Assembly (NCBI GenBank): GCA_951812975.1
Contig: CATOTC010000001.1
Location: forward strand, 310,001 to 374,000
Direction: 5' to 3'
Length of the DNA stretch: 64,000 nt
Source of the DNA: an uncultured Acidimicrobiales bacterium
GTDB taxonomy: Bacteria > Actinomycetota > Acidimicrobiia > Acidimicrobiales > Aldehydirespiratoraceae
The translations under genes were made by a program, and so were the position numbers. Shown piece after piece: positions 7,957-16,290 of the stretch. Position 1 is the stretch's first letter. The number at the start of each line of letters is the position of its first letter. The notes beneath the pieces were generated by a model. It saw only the letters and a list, made by a program, of their open reading frames with translations, was not told the origin of the DNA and ran no database searches.

Positions 7957-9315
7957 CTAGTTTCCGAACGCCTCCACAGCGGCAGCTTGGGTGTCTGACT
8001 GCAGGTCTGCAAAGCCCGCAGGGTTGTCCATGAACGCCTGGAACATGTCCAACCCGAACTCGGCCACCGCGGGTGGTGTCGCGAGGTCGTAGTTGAATGA
8101 GTAGGAGTCGGCGTTGTTCACCTGTTCGAGTGCTTTGGCCATGACCGGGTTGAGCTGACTGGTGTCGGCGTTGGAGTTGGGAGGCAACGCGCCCTGCCCT
8201 ATGGCCCAGTCCAGCTGGTTCTCGGGCTGCGCGTAGTGCTCAAGTAAAGCGAAGGCGCCTTCTGGATTCGCCGCGTCTGCCGAGACGACCCAACCATCGA
8301 TCGGCCCGAGTGCGGCGTTTTCGACTGCCGGGTCGATGACCGGGAAGTTGAAGAAGTCGTAATCGTCAACCGGAGTGAGTCCGTTCCCGTCCCAGTAGCC
8401 CGTGATCCAGGTTCCCATCAGCGTCATCGCGGCTTCGCCGTTGGCTACCGAATCAGCTGCGTCGGACCAGGTGAACGCGTTGGCGTCATCGACGAAGTAG
8501 CCAGCGTCGAACATTTCCTTCCACAATTCGAGTGCGTCGGTGACCTCGGTGTCTTCATACGATGCCTCGCCCGACATCAGCTGAGCCCTGTAGTCGGGCC
8601 CTGCCGTACGCAACAGCAAGAAGTCGAACCAGAATTGGGCGGGCCACCGGTTCATCGAACCCAAAGCGAACGGCTTCACGCCGGTCTCGGCAATCTGATC
8701 AGCGGCGGTGAGCAGGTCTTCGTAGGTGGTCGGGAGATCGGTCACTCCTGCATCGGCAAGAACCTGCGGGTTGAAGAAGAAGGCGACGTAGTGAAACCCA
8801 AACGGAAGTAGGTACGGGTCGCCGTCGTAGACTCCGGCATCGACGAGGGCTTGTGGGAAGTTGTTCCACACATCTGCACCGTCGAACACAGCGTCGATCG
8901 GCTGTAGCTGATCGTTTCTTTGAACCGATGCGGTGCGGGCACCAGCCCAGTATGAGAACACGTCGGGTGGTTCGCCGCCGGCGAGGGCGATCAATATTTG
9001 ATCCTTGAACGCCTCATGCTCAATAGGGCTGATAGCGACTGACCCGTTCGTAAACGTCGAGTTGATATCGAGGATCGCTTGCTGGCCGAGGTCAGAGCCA
9101 AAGTAGTGGCCAACCTCGACGTTACCGAGATTTTCGGCTTCGCCGTCGGCGTTGGCGTCATCTTCGCCCGACGCCGCGTCAGCATCGGTCGTTGGTCCGT
9201 CGGCGTCAGTTGACGTGTCGTCGCTGTCGTCGCCGCATGCTGCGGCGAGGAGAGCGAGCGCGACAAATACTGATAGCCAGAGCCAGCTCCGTCGTTTTGT
9301 CTTGACTTTTTTCAT
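7957..9315 (-). CDS. Extracellular sugar-binding lipoprotein (ABC transporter)
   Basis: The start is ATG at 9315, preceded by GGGAGGGGC, giving 452 residues. The N-terminus is a lipoprotein signal (MKKVKTKRRSWLWLSVFVAL, lipobox LAAAC), followed by an acidic, Thr/Asp/Ala-rich linker typical of cell-surface tethers in actinobacteria. The rest is a family 1 solute-binding fold with FKDQILIALAGGEPPDVFSY near the front. It should capture the sugar outside the cell for the two permeases downstream. A separate promoter is likely, since 98 bp separate it from the dehydratase gene and a copy of the 16-nt site lies in that gap. Confidence 0.93.
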   Translation of the reverse strand: MKKVKTKRRSWLWLSVFVALALLAAACGDDSDDTSTDADGPTTDADAASGEDDANADGEAENLGNVEVGHYFGSDLGQQAILDINSTFTNGSVAISPIEHEAFKDQILIALAGGEPPDVFSYWAGARTASVQRNDQLQPIDAVFDGADVWNNFPQALVDAGVYDGDPYLLPFGFHYVAFFFNPQVLADAGVTDLPTTYEDLLTAADQIAETGVKPFALGSMNRWPAQFWFDFLLLRTAGPDYRAQLMSGEASYEDTEVTDALELWKEMFDAGYFVDDANAFTWSDAADSVANGEAAMTLMGTWITGYWDGNGLTPVDDYDFFNFPVIDPAVENAALGPIDGWVVSADAANPEGAFALLEHYAQPENQLDWAIGQGALPPNSNADTSQLNPVMAKALEQVNNADSYSFNYDLATPPAVAEFGLDMFQAFMDNPAGFADLQSDTQAAAVEAFGN

Positions 9316-9402
9316 TGCGGCCCCTCCCGGGAATCGATTTGAACCGTGACCCTCGTCACGCATCAGACACCTTAGATGTACTTTGCTAGATACGCAACAA
9401 CA

Positions 9403-9418
9403 TTGTCTATTTCTCAAC
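9403..9418 (-). promoter_or_regulatory. Putative operator, copy upstream of the binding-protein gene
   Basis: The plus strand reads TTGTCTATTTCTCAAC. The same 16 bases occur, complementary, at 14441-14457, 23 bp ahead of the IolD-like gene. In the second copy the outer bases make GTTG-N9-CAAC, a short palindrome. The site lies 88-103 bp upstream of the binding-protein start and overlaps the last codon of the dehydratase gene. Control by the operon IclR protein is inference. Confidence 0.55.
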
Positions 9419-11084
9419 CTCTCGGAAATGGGATGTCAGCTCCCTCGCTTGCCTGACCCACAATCTGGGCTTGCAGGGTGCGCCAGCGCGTTGTATCGAG
9501 CTCAACGTTGGGCTGAGCGTGGCGACGCTCTTTCAAGACCTCGGGATCCACCAAAAGGTCAAGTTGACCCGAATCTGCATCGAGTTCGACGAGATCGCCG
9601 TCTCGGACCAGGCCGAGCGGTCCGTATTGGCCCTCGGGCGCCACGTGTAAGACAACAGTCCCGAAAGCAGTGCCGCTCATACGCGCGTCGGAGACGCGGA
9701 GCATGTCGGTAACACCTTTCGCTGCAAGACGGCGCGGAATCGGAATCGCACCGGCCTCGGGCATGCCGGCAGCCGCAGGTCCACACCCGCGCAACACAAG
9801 GACGCTGTCGGGCGTCACATCGACCTCGTCGAGCCGAGCCTGCATATCGTCAACGCCGTCAAAGACCACCGCTGGGCCACGGTGCCGAAGCAGATCTGGA
9901 GAGGCGGCACTGGCCTTGAGCACGGCACCGTCCGGTGCGAGGGACCCCGCGAGCACAATCAGGCCAGCCTCGGCGACGGGTGTCGCGAGAGGCCGAATCA
10001 CCGTTTGCGGCGTTATTGGGCCTGAGGCGTTCTCGAGGTACTCGCCAAGGCTTGTACCCAGCGCTGTCGTTGCGCTCAGGTCGAGCTTGCTTTCCAGTTC
10101 AGAAAGCACGGCGGGCACGCCACCGGCGTTGTGCAGATCATCGAGGAAACCTGCCCCTGATGGCCGGCAATCGACGATCACCGGAACCCGTGCCGTAGCC
10201 GTGCCAACGTCATGGATTGTTAGATCGACGTTCGCGCGACGAGCGAGGGCGAGAAGATGGACCACAGCGTTGGTTGAGCCGCCGATCGCGGCGAGCACGA
10301 TCGCCGAGTTCAAGAAGCTCGAACGGCTTAGCACCCGGTCAGGAGTCAGTTGCTCGCTAAACATTGAAACGATACGGCGACCAGAGGCGACACCGACGCG
10401 GAGCCGGTCGCCAGAGGGTGCTGGCGCCGTCGCCGAGCCTGGAACGGCCAGCCCGAGAACCTCCACAAGGATCGCCATGGTTGATGCGGTGCCCATCACC
10501 ATGCAGGTGCCGCCCGTCGGTGCCAGTACCGTCGAGGCAGACACGATGTCTTCTTCGCTGAGCTGGCCAGCCCTATGGTTGCTCCACATGCGGCGGCAGT
10601 CTGTGCACGCTCCCACACGCTCCCCGCGCCACGACCGTGCAATCATTGGCCCGGCCACAACCTCCAGCGTCGGGCGCCCCGCGGTAACCGCGCCCATGAG
10701 CTGGCCTGGAACCGTCTTGTCACATCCGCCCAGCAGGACGACCCCATCCATCGGTTGAGCTCGGATCAGCTCCTCGACCTCCAAGGCGAGAAGGTTCCGG
10801 AACATCATGCTCGTCGGGCTCAAGAAGACTTCACCCAGGGACATCGTGGGGAACGCGAGCGGTAGACCACCTGCCTGAGCCACACCGCGCTTGACCGCAT
10901 CCAGCAGCGCAGGCATTTCGCGGTGGCAAGCAGTGAAGTCACTGACCGAATGGCCAACCCCGATTATTGGGCGATCCGTGTCGCCCTCGTCGTAACCTGC
11001 GGCGCTCAGGAACGTCGAACGGACAAACCGGCTGAAGCCCGGATCGCCGTAAGACGTTGGGCCCTGGTAGATGCCGCTGGTCAT
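9414..11084 (-). CDS. Dihydroxy-acid / sugar-acid dehydratase, IlvD/Edd family
   Basis: The 556-residue protein has the iron-sulfur cluster cysteines of the family: GGCDKTVPGQLMGA, ACTDCRRMWSNHRAG and TGGTCMVMGTASTMA, and the substrate loop IGGSTNAVVHLLALARRA. IlvD is a housekeeping enzyme, but sugar-acid dehydratases of the same family (xylonate, arabonate, gluconate type) convert aldonates to 2-keto-3-deoxy acids. Its place between an aldehyde dehydrogenase (4-bp overlap) and a sugar importer favours a sugar-acid substrate. The start at 11084 overlaps the ALDH stop. Confidence 0.9.
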   Translation of the reverse strand: MTSGIYQGPTSYGDPGFSRFVRSTFLSAAGYDEGDTDRPIIGVGHSVSDFTACHREMPALLDAVKRGVAQAGGLPLAFPTMSLGEVFLSPTSMMFRNLLALEVEELIRAQPMDGVVLLGGCDKTVPGQLMGAVTAGRPTLEVVAGPMIARSWRGERVGACTDCRRMWSNHRAGQLSEEDIVSASTVLAPTGGTCMVMGTASTMAILVEVLGLAVPGSATAPAPSGDRLRVGVASGRRIVSMFSEQLTPDRVLSRSSFLNSAIVLAAIGGSTNAVVHLLALARRANVDLTIHDVGTATARVPVIVDCRPSGAGFLDDLHNAGGVPAVLSELESKLDLSATTALGTSLGEYLENASGPITPQTVIRPLATPVAEAGLIVLAGSLAPDGAVLKASAASPDLLRHRGPAVVFDGVDDMQARLDEVDVTPDSVLVLRGCGPAAAGMPEAGAIPIPRRLAAKGVTDMLRVSDARMSGTAFGTVVLHVAPEGQYGPLGLVRDGDLVELDADSGQLDLLVDPEVLKERRHAQPNVELDTTRWRTLQAQIVGQASEGADIPFPRG

Positions 11085-12517
11085 GCCGGGGCCACGTTGA
11101 TGTATTTGGCGACGGTAAACTCGTCTATACCTTCTGAGCCGCCTTCGCGCCCGAATCCGCTGTGCTTGATTCCCCCGAACGGTGCCTCGGCGAGAGCGAT
11201 GGAGAAGTCGTTGATGCCAACCATCCCGACCTCGAGCTGATCCGCGACTTCAAGGCAGGTCTGGAGCGACTCACCGAGAACGAAACCTGCGAGCCCGAAG
11301 TCTGTCGAATTCGCGATCTCAATGGCGTCTGCGAGATCGTCGTAGGCATGCACCGGCGCTACCGGCCCGAACGGTTCGGTGACCATGACCTCGGTGTCAC
11401 GGGCGACACCGGTGAGGACGGTTGGCTCATACCACCAGCCGTCGGCCAGCGTGAGTCGTTGGCCTCCGGCCATCAGAGTCGCGCCTTCGCGTGTTGCGGT
11501 GGCCACGAGGTCTTCCATTGCATCGACGCGCCGTTCGTTCTGGAGCGGACCGAGATCACAGGAGCTATCTACGCCTGGCCCGATGGTAAGCGCCTTGGTC
11601 GTGTCGACGAAGTTCGTCACGAACGTGTCATGAATGCTCGTGGGCACGAGGAACCGGCTCGGGGAGATACATACTTGGCCCGCGTTGCGGAACTTCCCGT
11701 TCGCGCAGTCCCGGCCAGCGCGTTCGGGATCGACATCATCGAGCACGATGACCGGTGCATGACCGCCGAGCTCGAGCGAGACTGACTTCAGTCCTTTAGC
11801 AGCCTGCTCCATGATTTGACGGCCAAGTGGAACCGAACCGGTCAGGGTGATCTTTCGCACCTTCGAGTGAGCCAGCACACGACTGGAGATGTCCTGCGGG
11901 TCGCCGACCAAGATGCTGAGCACGCCATTGGGGAGGCCGGCTTGGTCAGCGGCACGCCCGATCCACAAGGCTGCAGTCGGTGCTTCTTCGGCAGGCTTGG
12001 CGACAACGGTGCACCCCGCAGCGAGAGCAGCTGCGATCTTGCGAGCCGGAAGCAAGCATGGGAAGTTCGACGCTGAAAACGCGCCGACTACACCCACCGG
12101 CTCGCGCTGGACGAGAATCCGTCGGCCTGGGTCGCGCGCAGGGATTGTTCGGCCGTAAATGCGCCGAGCTTCGTCTGCGCACCAGTCAAAATGATCGGCC
12201 GACGCCGCGACCTCGCCCTCGGCTTGCGGCAGTGGCTTGCCCTGCTCCACGGTGACCGCCGCGGCGATGTCGCTCTGACGGCTTCGAAGGTACCGCGCCA
12301 TCGCTCGCAGCTGCGACGAGCGCTGCCACGGGTCAGTTCGTCGCCACTTCCCAAGGGCCTTAGACGCTGCGTCGAGAGCAGCATCGATGTCTTGGTCGTC
12401 CACCGTCGCGATGACGCCAGCAACAGTCCCGTCCGCGGGGTTGTAGATGATGAGCGGTGGGCCTGAACCGCCCCAGCCGCCGAACAGGTAGCTATTGGCT
12501 GGGGGCTCGTAGTTCAT
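11081..12517 (-). CDS. NAD(P)-dependent aldehyde dehydrogenase
   Basis: ATG at 12517 lies eight bases after TAAGGAG and gives 478 residues, a normal length. The catalytic Glu is in SVSLELGGHAPVIVLDD and the catalytic Cys in RNAGQVCISPSRF. NAD binding includes the FSASNFPCLLPARKIAAALA and TGSVPLGRQIM segments. The closest well-known relatives by motif are succinate/2-oxoglutarate semialdehyde dehydrogenases. In an oxidative sugar-acid route it would oxidise a semialdehyde formed after dehydration or cleavage. It is the second gene of the operon, 17 bp after the TPP enzyme. Confidence 0.93.
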   Translation of the reverse strand: MNYEPPANSYLFGGWGGSGPPLIIYNPADGTVAGVIATVDDQDIDAALDAASKALGKWRRTDPWQRSSQLRAMARYLRSRQSDIAAAVTVEQGKPLPQAEGEVAASADHFDWCADEARRIYGRTIPARDPGRRILVQREPVGVVGAFSASNFPCLLPARKIAAALAAGCTVVAKPAEEAPTAALWIGRAADQAGLPNGVLSILVGDPQDISSRVLAHSKVRKITLTGSVPLGRQIMEQAAKGLKSVSLELGGHAPVIVLDDVDPERAGRDCANGKFRNAGQVCISPSRFLVPTSIHDTFVTNFVDTTKALTIGPGVDSSCDLGPLQNERRVDAMEDLVATATREGATLMAGGQRLTLADGWWYEPTVLTGVARDTEVMVTEPFGPVAPVHAYDDLADAIEIANSTDFGLAGFVLGESLQTCLEVADQLEVGMVGINDFSIALAEAPFGGIKHSGFGREGGSEGIDEFTVAKYINVAPA

Positions 12518-12534
12518 GGATGACTCCTTAGCGG

Positions 12535-14418
12535 TCACAGATCGATTCCGTGGCGAAGCGCCTGGGTATCGGCAACCCAAGTCCCGACGTTCCATCGTCC
12601 GAACGAATCAACGGAGCCTTCCGGGGCAGTCCCGTAGTAGACGGGGACGTGGACCAGCCCAACGCCTCCCGCTCCATAGACGCCGTCGAGCGCGCTTACC
12701 AACGCGCTGGCCCCGCCGTCTCCCGATGTCGCAGTCACGCCGTCGATAGCGGACGCCAGCGCGACATAGTCGATAGTCGCATCATCGTAGGTTGCATAGG
12801 CCCTGCCGTATTGGGCCTCTTGGAGAGCCGATATGGCACCCATTCGGCGGTTGTCGAGCACAATGATCATCCCCCGCGCACCATGGACTACGCCGTCGAC
12901 GAGTACCTGCGGATTCATCAGAAACGAACCGTCCCCGACGACCGAGACAGAATACGGAGCGGCTGCGCTAAGTGCCGTCGAGAGTAGGGCTGATGCGCCA
13001 AACCCCATATAGCTTGCGCCGCCGTCGGTGAAGCTTTCTTCCGGTGCGGTGTCGCCGGCGATCTGGAACGCAGTCGCCTGCACGTCACCTGCGTCGTACC
13101 AACGAATGGCGTTCTTTTCTCGGGCCCAGTTCTCGATCGCGTGCAAAGCGGCGGCCTGGGATAGCACGCCTCGTCCCCAGCGCGGATCCTTGAGCAATGT
13201 GGGGTCCACACGCACGCCCAGGTACTCGTCCCACCGTTCCCGAGCTACGCGACAGTCGTGCAACCATTGCGACGGCTGGCGGTCATCACCAGCTTCGTGC
13301 TGATCGAGCTCATCGCAAAGCGCATCGATCGTATACTCAAGGTCACCGACAAGCGCGACGGTCTGAGCGTAGTGGGTCGCCGTTTCCTTGTCGGCGTTGA
13401 TATTGACCACTCGCGAGACGTTCGGATATCCAGTGCGCGAGCAGTCGGATTGGCACACGGCCCGTGCCCCCAAGACGACCAGCGCGTCTGCGTGCTCCAT
13501 CGCGAAGTTCCCAGAAATTGAGCCCTTGGATCCACCGACCAACATGTTTCGTGGGTGGTCGGGCGGCAATACGCCAATGGAGTTCGGAGTCAGGACCGCG
13601 ACCGCATCAAGGCGATCAAGGAGGCGTCCGAGTTGCGGTCCGAGCGACGCAGCACCTCCACCGACCTTGACAACTACTCGGTCTTTGCCGACTAGCTCTC
13701 TTGCGGCTCGCATGGTCGCCGGCGGTGCCGCTGGTCCGCGTCGCACTGAACCTCCCGGCGGCAACCGACGCAGGTTGAAGTCGGCGATCAACGCTGGCTG
13801 AACGTTGATCGGGAGCAGCAAGAAGAACGGTCCCGGTCGGTATGGGTCGTCAACGACCGCCGCTCCCCGACGTAGGGCTTCGGTGACGGCTTGTGGCGTA
13901 TGGAGGCTGTAGCTCTCACCCATAGTCGCGGTGAGGCGTTGCCAACCAAGTTGTGGTGCACCTGGGAGGTCCTGCATGTTGGGGCCCTCGGCTTCGGTCG
14001 TGGCATCGCCGTACAGGTGCCACACTCCAACCCCATTGAGCGCAGACGTGAGCGACCCGGCGAAAGCCTGGAGCGCACCGGGGCCGATGGATGTAACAAC
14101 TGCGGCGCGCTCTCCCGTCGCAACTCGCAGCGCCGTCGCTGCGTGGGCGGCTTCTGTTTCGTGTCGCACACCTACGAAGCGCACGACCCCCGCTGCCTCG
14201 TACTCCTCAATCTCCCTGGCAAGCGCAGTTGAGCCGTGCCCCAAGACGCCCACGAACGTCCGTACCCCCTGTGAGATCAGGCCCAGTAACACGGCCTCAG
14301 CCAGCGACAATGTCACTCTCGCCAGCACGGCTCCGGCGTCCAGGGCAGCAGAAACCGAGCCATGAGCAGCGATAGCAGCAGCCCGGCCCGCCGCGGGCCG
14401 GGGGGTCACGGTGTTCAT
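12535..14418 (-). CDS. Thiamine pyrophosphate enzyme, IolD/acetolactate synthase-like
   Basis: The 627-residue product (ATG at 14418) has the three-domain layout of TPP decarboxylases and IolD. The N-terminal Pyr domain has GVRHETEAAHAATALRVATG with the cofactor-activating Glu, then VVTSIGPGALQAF, which resembles the SIGPGA of the inositol enzyme IolD. The PP domain has VVGDGSFLMNPQVLVDGVVH for the metal and diphosphate, followed by VLDNRRMGAIS. Its likely role is cleavage or decarboxylation of a keto or diketo intermediate. It is the first gene of the operon, and the 16-nt site lies just upstream. No other iol genes (iolE, iolB, iolC) are present, so inositol is only one option. Confidence 0.85.
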   Translation of the reverse strand: MNTVTPRPAAGRAAAIAAHGSVSAALDAGAVLARVTLSLAEAVLLGLISQGVRTFVGVLGHGSTALAREIEEYEAAGVVRFVGVRHETEAAHAATALRVATGERAAVVTSIGPGALQAFAGSLTSALNGVGVWHLYGDATTEAEGPNMQDLPGAPQLGWQRLTATMGESYSLHTPQAVTEALRRGAAVVDDPYRPGPFFLLLPINVQPALIADFNLRRLPPGGSVRRGPAAPPATMRAARELVGKDRVVVKVGGGAASLGPQLGRLLDRLDAVAVLTPNSIGVLPPDHPRNMLVGGSKGSISGNFAMEHADALVVLGARAVCQSDCSRTGYPNVSRVVNINADKETATHYAQTVALVGDLEYTIDALCDELDQHEAGDDRQPSQWLHDCRVARERWDEYLGVRVDPTLLKDPRWGRGVLSQAAALHAIENWAREKNAIRWYDAGDVQATAFQIAGDTAPEESFTDGGASYMGFGASALLSTALSAAAPYSVSVVGDGSFLMNPQVLVDGVVHGARGMIIVLDNRRMGAISALQEAQYGRAYATYDDATIDYVALASAIDGVTATSGDGGASALVSALDGVYGAGGVGLVHVPVYYGTAPEGSVDSFGRWNVGTWVADTQALRHGIDL

Positions 14419-14440
14419 GAGTTGCGATGGTAGCAACAGT

Positions 14441-14457
14441 GTTGAGAAATAGACAAC
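14441..14457 (-). promoter_or_regulatory. Putative operator of the catabolic operon
   Basis: The plus strand reads GTTGAGAAATAGACAAC, the complement of the site at 9403-9418 with one more base on one side. It lies 23 bp upstream of the first gene of the operon, where a bound regulator could block elongation or initiation. The ends form GTTG-N9-CAAC. The assignment to the IclR protein is inference. Confidence 0.55.
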
Positions 14458-14763
14458 TTTATCACAACGGTGTCGCCGAACGGCTTGTTGGTGATGCAGA
14501 ACAAGCCCTCGATCGCGTCGACTGCAGTTGTCAGCCCAGCACCACACTCGGGATCGACGAAACCGACCACGCCGCAGAAGAGTGCCACGGGTATGTGGTC
14601 AAGGCGCCAACCTTCGCAGACCCAAGCCTGGTGCGCCTCCGACGCCGCCCTGCAGCGAACCGCGCTGGCTATCGCTCTTGTCGTCGGGAATCGTCACATC
14701 CACAACGGCTGGTCCGCAAAACAAAAAAGCCTTGGAAACCGTTGAGTTTCCGGGGTTTCTCTG
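14458..14763. other. Gap between catabolic operon and tRNA; no gene seen
   Basis: About 300 bp with no reading frame that has a start, codon pattern or recognisable motif. Near 14725-14760 there is an A-rich stretch and a weak hairpin-like GGAAACC...GGGGTTTC, which may be the terminator of the minus-strand tRNA. The operon promoter must lie in the first 100 bp. Confidence 0.35.
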
Positions 14764-14843
14764 TGGCGGCGGGGGTGGGATTTGAACCCGCGACGTTCGG
14801 GTTATGAGCCCGACGAGTCCCGGTTCGCTATGTCGCCCCTGCC
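14764..14843 (-). tRNA. tRNA-Met(CAT), initiator type, with damaged stems
   Basis: The minus strand gives a 77-nt tRNA plus an encoded CCA (14764-14766). The anticodon arm CGGGCTCATAACCCG has the CAT anticodon flanked by three G-C pairs, the hallmark of initiator tRNA. The T loop is TTCAAAT. The acceptor arm (GGCAGGG with CCCCGCC) has an A-C mismatch at the fourth pair, the T stem has a C-A mismatch and the D stem (GACA with ACTC) forms only two pairs. A degenerate extra copy is likely, though an unusual functional tRNA cannot be excluded. Confidence 0.7.
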
Positions 14844-14880
14844 TGGAGGAATCCGGGTCTCCCCAGGCAATGGCCGGATT

Positions 14881-14930
14881 TCTGTTCCCGGTTGTTCCCG
14901 GTTGTTCCCGGCCGTTCCCGCCTATTTCCG
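14881..14930 (+). repeat. 10-bp tandem repeat (GTTGTTCCCG-like)
   Basis: Five tandem 10-mers, the last degenerate, each containing TTCCCG or a close variant: TCTGTTCCCG, GTTGTTCCCG twice, GCCGTTCCCG, CCTATTTCCG. They lie just upstream of the tRNA on its strand. They look like simple slippage sequence; no function is evident. Confidence 0.6.
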
Positions 14931-14977
14931 GACGTCTCGTGCCATGTATGCGCCATTGATCCAGCTGACAGATCAAC

Positions 14978-15451
14978 TCATGTTGAGGTGCCGGGTGTCT
15001 TCTCATCGATCGCGATCCAGGTGCCCGCCGTCGTGCCTGGCTTGAACATCGGTATGTGGCACAGGTGCAGGTAAGGCGAGATGAACCGCCTATAACCGGC
15101 CGCGTTTAGCGCGTCACGCCATGCAAAGCCCTCGGAGAAGACACCAGCGATTCCCGCGATCTGTCCTCGACTTGCCTCAATAAGGTTCATCGCTGCGACC
15201 ATGGTGCCTCCGGTACTCATGCCATCGTCAACGATAAGGATCGACTTGCCGCTGACGCGAGCGGAAACGATATGTGGATCGATCCATAGCCGCTTGACCG
15301 CGCCGGTGCTCGTCACGGACTCGACCGGACACGAGAATTGCTCGTCCTACCAGGGCTTTCTGGAACTACCCAGCGGCAGGTAGTGCGAGTGCCCGAGCGA
15401 TCGTGCGATGACACCGGCGAGCAATAGACCCAGCCCCTCGCGGATCTTCTA
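14978..15451 (-). pseudogene. Phosphoribosyltransferase-family pseudogene (two nonsense codons)
   Basis: The C-terminal part from GTG at 15316 has the PRPP-binding loop KSILIVDDGMSTGGTM. Reading further upstream in the same frame gives LLLAGVIARSLGHSHYLPLG and SSRKPW, then TAG at 15347-15349, then DEQFSCPVESV, which joins the annotated part without a gap. A second in-frame TAG lies at 15449-15451. Intact relatives of this family would have Tyr and Glu at these two points. The gene once encoded a purine-type phosphoribosyltransferase. It could survive only as a truncated C-terminal domain. Confidence 0.75.
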
Positions 15452-15620
15452 AGCCCACGCTCCAGGAGGTTCCCGAGGAAGCAATCGAGGCAGCGGGCGA
15501 ACTCCCTCCAGATGCCCGGAAACGATGGGTCAATGCTTGGACACGCTAAGAGGGCATCGGGAGACGAAATCCAACTCCGGCCCAGCGCGGTCAGGTCCGG
15601 CTTGTAGGACCTTAGGATTG
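15452..15620. other. Gap with a short plus-strand coding remnant
   Basis: From about 15454 to TAA at 15547-15549 the plus strand encodes EVPEEAIEAAGELPPDARKR followed by WVNAWTR, which has the look of a real protein C-terminus, but no start or upstream frame is available. The remaining 70 bp hold nothing I recognise. Confidence 0.3.
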
Positions 15621-16025
15621 TTACGACCTTGATGGTCTCATCTCGGGCTCGTAGGGCCAGTCAGCCTCGAAGAACGTCCCGTCACGGAATATTCTCGGGT
15701 CGTCGGCACCCAACGACTCGCTCAACAATTCTCTGAGGCGGTCCGCAAACGCCCTCGGCGCATCAGAGTCGCGCTGTCCGACCAAATCGAATATGGAGTC
15801 CAGCACACCGAAGGTTATGCCCACATCCAGGAGATCGACCGTCCTGATGGTGCCCGCCTCTGACTCCCGTCGCGCTGCCTGGCCGTCACCGACCGCTGTA
15901 CAAACGCGGAGGTAGTACTGATAGAGGAGTCCCGAAACCAGCAGTTGGGCCAGTGGCATGTCGTCCTCGTCGCTTGCTGCGCCAGATGGCGACTGGCACC
16001 GATCATCCAAGACGTGAAGTGTCAT
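15621..16025 (-). CDS. Hypothetical protein, 134 residues
   Basis: ATG at 16025 is the most plausible start. The longer frame upstream runs through the solo IS630 end at 16225 and is not protein-like. The protein has one central hydrophobic patch (AQLLVSGLLYQYYLRVC) and an acidic C-terminal half with DAPRAFADRLRELLSESLG. There is no signal peptide or metal motif. I do not recognise a family. It is flanked by a pseudogene and an IS remnant, so it may itself be a truncated passenger. Confidence 0.45.
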   Translation of the reverse strand: MTLHVLDDRCQSPSGAASDEDDMPLAQLLVSGLLYQYYLRVCTAVGDGQAARRESEAGTIRTVDLLDVGITFGVLDSIFDLVGQRDSDAPRAFADRLRELLSESLGADDPRIFRDGTFFEADWPYEPEMRPSRS

Positions 16026-16224
16026 CGGAGCCTTGGGATTCCGAAATGACGCTATACATCCGATACGATGACATAAACCCGCTGGTGGCTGACTCTTCCA
16101 CGGGCCGGGGAGTTGCAATGATCGGAGTTGGGCGTCCACCGTTACAGCCAGTTTCTGAAGAACCCCTCTTGATGCCCAGGATCTGCCCTTCGCCTCGGCA
16201 ACTATGCCTCTGTTGCTAACATCG

Positions 16225-16261
16225 ATACCTAGTGGTCCGTCGCTGAAATAGTTGGGGTGGC
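16225..16261 (+). repeat. Solo left end of the IS630 element
   Basis: These 37 bp, beginning ATACCTAGTGGTCCGTCGC and ending GTTGGGGTGGC, are identical to 1427-1463, the left end of the complete IS630 copy plus four flanking bases. Identity stops abruptly at both sides. There is no transposase and no right end nearby, so this is a deletion footprint or a one-ended copy. Confidence 0.85.
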
Positions 16262-16290
16262 AATTCGTCAACGACCGGTCCGCCACGGCG

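Noticed and set aside
4105..14418. A myo-inositol (iol) catabolic operon.
   Set aside because: Only the IolD-like enzyme and the Gfo/Idh protein fit. iolE, iolB, iolC and iolG-type neighbours are absent, and the dehydratase is of the IlvD/Edd type.
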